Shown here one piece after another: positions 4,790 to 7,691 of a stretch of DNA of 7,691 nucleotides. How positions within the stretch are numbered: position 1 is the first letter of the stretch; each line of letters begins with the position of its first letter. Origin of the DNA: Actinobacteria bacterium UBA3012. Its GTDB lineage: Bacteria > Actinomycetota > Actinomycetes > Nanopelagicales > Nanopelagicaceae. A program made the position numbers and the translations under genes. The notes beneath the pieces are model-generated. The model worked only from the letters and a program-made list of their open reading frames with translations, had not been told where the DNA came from and did no database searches. Where the stretch lies: contig DDZI01000054.1 of the NCBI GenBank assembly GCA_002346305.1, positions 8,463 to 16,153 of the forward strand. Direction: 5' to 3'.

Positions 4790-6624
4790 TGAGTAAGCAG
4801 ATCTTAAAACCCGTCATTCGATTAACCACTTGCGGCAGTGTTGATGATGGGAAAAGCACGCTTATTGGTCGATTACTTGTTGAGACTGACAGCATTCCGC
4901 ATGACACGGTTGCTAGCGCCCGCAATATCCGTAGAGGCGGTTCAACTATTGCCGCCGGAGAGATTGATTTTTCTTTATTAACTGATGGGCTTGAGGCAGA
5001 ACGCGAACAAGGAATTACCATCGATGTCGCTTATCGATCTATGAGTTTACTAAACGGCAGTCGTTTAATTATCGCTGACGCCCCGGGGCATGAGCAGTAC
5101 ACCAGAAATATGGCAGTGGCTGCATCGCGCTCTGATGTGGCGTTAGTTCTAATCGATGCAGCCCGTGGAGTAAGACCACAAACTTTGCGCCACCTTACTA
5201 TTTGCGCATTAATGGGAGTATCGCGTGTTGCAATTGTAATAAATAAGCTTGATATTTTTGATTACTCACAAGAAAAATTTAATGAAATCACAAAATCTAT
5301 TGAAGGTGCAGTTTCCAGGTTAAAAATCAAGGATCATGCTTTCATTCCCGTTAGCGCCTTGGCAGGAGATAACGTTGTACATAAAGGTGCAAACCTAGAT
5401 TGGTTTACAGGTCCCACTTTATTGGAATATATCCAAAATCAAAATCTAGAAATAGACACGATGACTTCCCCACACTTTAGTATTCAATATATTTCGCGAG
5501 TAGGAACCTTTCGTGGATTAGCGGGAACTTTAGTAAATGGCACCTTTTCAGTTGGCGATCAAGTAACGGTACTGCCAGGTAAAAATCAGGCCACGATTTC
5601 AAAAATGATCACATTTGATGGTGAATTATCAACAGCCAGCCATGGCCAAACACTGAATATTCTCCTTGAGCCAGAAGTTGATGCAGCACGTGGAGATGTA
5701 TTGCATTTAGCTTCTAACCAAGTGATACCAGCCGATCGCTTTACCGCAAATCTAGTTTGGCTGAGCGAATCTGAACTGATTCATAGCCGGTCATATCTTT
5801 TGATTTCGGGCTCGACTACCACGCCCGCGATCGTCACCAGTATCAGACATCGGATTAATCCGGAATTTGGGGAAAAAGACTCTGTCAAAGTTTTAAAAAT
5901 GAACGAAATTGCCGAAGTTGAAATTGCAACTGACATAGCAATTGCACTTACAAATTACGATGTATCACGTGAGACTGGAAACTTTATCCTGGTGGATCGT
6001 TCTACCTTAAATACTGTTGCGGCGGGAATGGTTGTACATGCACTTCGCAGATCAGCCAATATCACCGAACAGCGCTATGAAGTAAGTGCGCAAAGCCGAG
6101 CAGACCAGAAGGGCCAAACAGGTAAAGTGATCTGGTTGACCGGATTGAGTGGTTCTGGAAAATCTACAATTGCAAATGAAGTTGCAAAGGAGTTATTCGC
6201 GTCTGGGCGACATGCATATGTCCTTGATGGGGACAATTTAAGACTCGGACTAAATAAAGACTTAGGATTCAGTAAAGCTGGACGTGCCGAAAATGTGCGT
6301 CGAGTTTCTGAAGTTGCAAAATTAATGTTGGATGCTGGATTGATAGTTATTGTCGCATTGGTGAGTCCTTTCCGAGTTGACCGCGATCAGGCACGGGAGT
6401 TGTTCAAACCCGGTGAATTTATTGAAGTTTGGATCAATACTCCTCCAGAACTTTGTGCAGCTAGAGACCCTAAAGGCTTGTATCAAAAAGCTGCTAGTGG
6501 CGAACTCCAAAATTTGACCGGCGTAGGTCAAGAATACGAACCTCCTTTAAATGCTGAACTTGTAATTGATGGAACAGTAGACATTGCGATCAATACTGAA
6601 AAACTCATGGAAGTTGCCAAATGA
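4789..6624 (+). CDS. cysNC: Bifunctional sulfate adenylyltransferase subunit 1 / APS kinase (CysN-CysC fusion)
   Basis: The N-terminal CysN GTPase activates CysD to make APS, and the C-terminal CysC phosphorylates APS to PAPS. The 611-residue protein has an EF-Tu-like G domain (about 10-215) with G1 GSVDDGKS (16-23), EREQGITIDVAYR (71-83), G3 DAPGH (97-101) and G4 NKLD (152-155). Two beta-barrel domains follow (about 226-310 and 315-420), then the CysC domain (about 445-608) with Walker A GLSGSGKST (452-460), LDGDNLR, ISPFR-like VSPFR and DPKGLYQKA. Both active sites look intact. The gene starts on the cysD stop with GAAGGA 8 bases upstream, and its TGA overlaps the next ATG by 4 bases. Similar CysNC fusions occur in mycobacteria and in rhizobial NodQ, which supplies PAPS for Nod-factor sulfation. 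An intact kinase means the intended product is PAPS. Confidence 0.96.
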   Translation: MSKQILKPVIRLTTCGSVDDGKSTLIGRLLVETDSIPHDTVASARNIRRGGSTIAAGEIDFSLLTDGLEAEREQGITIDVAYRSMSLLNGSRLIIADAPGHEQYTRNMAVAASRSDVALVLIDAARGVRPQTLRHLTICALMGVSRVAIVINKLDIFDYSQEKFNEITKSIEGAVSRLKIKDHAFIPVSALAGDNVVHKGANLDWFTGPTLLEYIQNQNLEIDTMTSPHFSIQYISRVGTFRGLAGTLVNGTFSVGDQVTVLPGKNQATISKMITFDGELSTASHGQTLNILLEPEVDAARGDVLHLASNQVIPADRFTANLVWLSESELIHSRSYLLISGSTTTPAIVTSIRHRINPEFGEKDSVKVLKMNEIAEVEIATDIAIALTNYDVSRETGNFILVDRSTLNTVAAGMVVHALRRSANITEQRYEVSAQSRADQKGQTGKVIWLTGLSGSGKSTIANEVAKELFASGRHAYVLDGDNLRLGLNKDLGFSKAGRAENVRRVSEVAKLMLDAGLIVIVALVSPFRVDRDQARELFKPGEFIEVWINTPPELCAARDPKGLYQKAASGELQNLTGVGQEYEPPLNAELVIDGTVDIAINTEKLMEVAK

Positions 6625-7373
6625 GTTGGATTCCATTTGCACTAGCCGGTGCCATTGCACAACTAATTGATGGCTCACTTGGCATGGGATTTGGTTTAAC
6701 AAGTTCTACGTTGTTGCTCACATTAGGAGCTTCGGCCGCTGGAGCTTCGGCCGCTGTGCACATTGCTGAAATTGGAACTACTTTATCTTCGGGAGTTTCG
6801 CACTGGCATCGAGACAATGTTGATCGACGAATCTTGATTTACCTTGCAGTCCCAGGTGGAATTGGAGCGGCGCTAGGAGCAACTCTATTAGCATCTATAA
6901 ACCTTGAGAACGGCAGAATATTTATCTCAACTATTTTGTTACTACTTGGCTTTGTATTACTTTACAGAAATATTTTTAAATCACTTCAGCCAAATTTAGT
7001 AGAAATTTCAAATCCCCGATACTTAACTTTTCTAGGTTTTACAGGTGGCTTTGTGGATGCCTCAGGTGGTGGTGGTTGGGGACCAGTGGTCACCCCGACA
7101 TTAATGGCTACCACACAAACTGAACCCCGAAAAATAATTGGAACTGTTAGCGCGGCAGAGTTTATAGTTGCGGTTTGTGCGAGTTTGGCCTTTCTTGCAA
7201 ACCTCTCACGTCTGGAAATCAATTGGGTCGCAGTCGCAGGACTTGCTGCAGGAGGAATGCTTCTAGCGCCAGTTGCGGCCAAATTAGTTGCTTGGCTTCC
7301 AAAACGGCAACTTGGAATCATCGTGGGGATAACAATAATTTTGATTAATGCGATCAGATTGATTGGCAATTAG
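6621..7373 (+). CDS. TauE/SafE-family membrane protein, probable sulfur-oxyanion transporter
   Basis: This 250-residue integral membrane protein has about seven hydrophobic segments. The two halves carry the TauE/SafE (DUF81) pattern: an N-terminal IDGSLGMGFGLTSS with VHIAEIGTT nearby, and the second-half GFVDASGGGGWGPVVTPTLM around residues 141-160. The family moves small sulfur-containing anions or organosulfonates; direction and substrate vary. The gene overlaps cysNC by 4 bases (ATGA), with GGAAG 7 bases before the ATG, so it belongs to the PAPS-forming operon. In Corynebacterium glutamicum a member of this family (CysZ) sits in the cys operon and is proposed to import sulfate. Sulfate uptake is therefore my preferred role, with export of sulfite or another by-product the alternative. 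Residues 36-45 are a repeated GASAA pentapeptide. Confidence 0.85.
   Translation: MSWIPFALAGAIAQLIDGSLGMGFGLTSSTLLLTLGASAAGASAAVHIAEIGTTLSSGVSHWHRDNVDRRILIYLAVPGGIGAALGATLLASINLENGRIFISTILLLLGFVLLYRNIFKSLQPNLVEISNPRYLTFLGFTGGFVDASGGGGWGPVVTPTLMATTQTEPRKIIGTVSAAEFIVAVCASLAFLANLSRLEINWVAVAGLAAGGMLLAPVAAKLVAWLPKRQLGIIVGITIILINAIRLIGN
6726..6755 (+). repeat. Exact 15-bp tandem duplication within the TauE/SafE gene
   Basis: GGAGCTTCGGCCGCT occurs twice in direct succession (6726-6740 and 6741-6755), in frame, encoding GASAA twice (residues 36-45). Identity includes every third codon position. It lies in the loop and helix just before the conserved VH-AE-TT motif. By memory of the family the spacing there is normal, so the protein is probably intact. 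Confidence 0.85.
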
Positions 7374-7374
7374 A

Positions 7375-7691
7375 TTGAAAAAACTAATAATTCACCCTGG
7401 CTTTCATAAAACTGGCACTACTTCACTACAACAGGCGCTGGCGGTATCTAGAAAAAATTTACTGAAGGAAAATTTTTATTATCCAAAAATAAGTGGCATG
7501 GCGCAACATCGTGCGGCTTGGGCAGTGATCGAAAAAACATGGGGTTGGAAAAATAAAGGTGGTCGAAAAATTGCATATTCAGAGTGGGAAAGTCTAGAGA
7601 AGAGAATTAGGAAATCTAAAAATACAGTTCTCCTAAGCTCTGAGTTCTTCTCTCAAGCGTCTCAAAAGCAATTAGAAAAATTAAAAAGTAA
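7375..7691 (+). CDS. PAPS-dependent sulfotransferase, 3' end cut by window
   Basis: The frame stays open from TTG at 7375 to the window end (105 complete codons). It begins KKLIIHPGFHKTGTTSLQ, where HKTGTTSLQ (residues 11-19) is the 5'-phosphosulfate-binding loop of bacterial sulfotransferases. LLSSEFF (about 86-92) resembles the 3'-phosphate-binding segment. Such enzymes transfer sulfate from PAPS to hydroxyls or amines of glycans, lipids or small molecules; the acceptor is not predictable here. No ATG precedes the P-loop in this frame. The choices are TTG at 7375, one base after the preceding stop, or TTG at 7363, which would overlap that gene by 11 bases. Neither has a clear Shine-Dalgarno, so coupling is likely. 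Placement directly after cysDNC makes the operon's PAPS its probable donor. Base content is lower than upstream (114 G+C in 7381-7680, 38 percent). Confidence 0.82.
   Translation, partial: MKKLIIHPGFHKTGTTSLQQALAVSRKNLLKENFYYPKISGMAQHRAAWAVIEKTWGWKNKGGRKIAYSEWESLEKRIRKSKNTVLLSSEFFSQASQKQLEKLKS

Noticed and set aside
6986..7369. Minus-strand open frame of about 127 codons opposite the TauE/SafE gene.
   Set aside because: Antisense shadow of a membrane-protein gene with no own ribosome-binding site or recognisable family.

Overview
The window looks like a piece of a compact, moderately AT-rich actinobacterial chromosome. The evidence is a fatty-acid gene pair of the kind seen in actinobacteria (FabF next to a fused AccD6/PccB-type carboxyltransferase), a DUF3145 protein (a family I know only from actinobacteria), a CysN-CysC fusion, and very tight gene packing with 1- and 4-base overlaps. 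Composition and packing resemble the streamlined freshwater Nanopelagicales (acI) group. That placement is inference from memory; no marker gene here proves it.

Left part (1-3186): the 3' bulk of fabF (beta-ketoacyl-ACP synthase II) overlaps accD (acyl-CoA carboxylase carboxyltransferase) by one base. Together they supply and use malonyl units for type II fatty-acid synthesis. Facing them, only 3 bases away, is a minus-strand DUF3145 gene of unknown function with a strong ribosome-binding site and a potentially folded leader.

Middle (3187-3883): a 373-base divergent intergenic region feeds the DUF3145 gene leftward and a 67-residue cold-shock protein (csp) rightward. The csp leader contains two nested 8-bp stems that end in its Shine-Dalgarno sequence, and csp is followed by a near-perfect intrinsic terminator.

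Right part (3884-7691): a contiguous run of cysD, cysNC, a TauE/SafE-family membrane protein and a PAPS-dependent sulfotransferase that runs off the window edge. Junctions are TAATG, ATGA and TAG-a-TTG, so this reads as one operon. CysD plus CysN make APS from sulfate and ATP, the fused CysC makes PAPS, and the last gene is a likely PAPS consumer. No PAPS/APS reductase or sulfite reductase is visible, so the likeliest reading (inference) is a sulfation module rather than assimilation into cysteine. The cysD start appears leaderless and sits among two dyad-symmetric elements, one being a perfect 9-bp inverted repeat inside codons 7-13.
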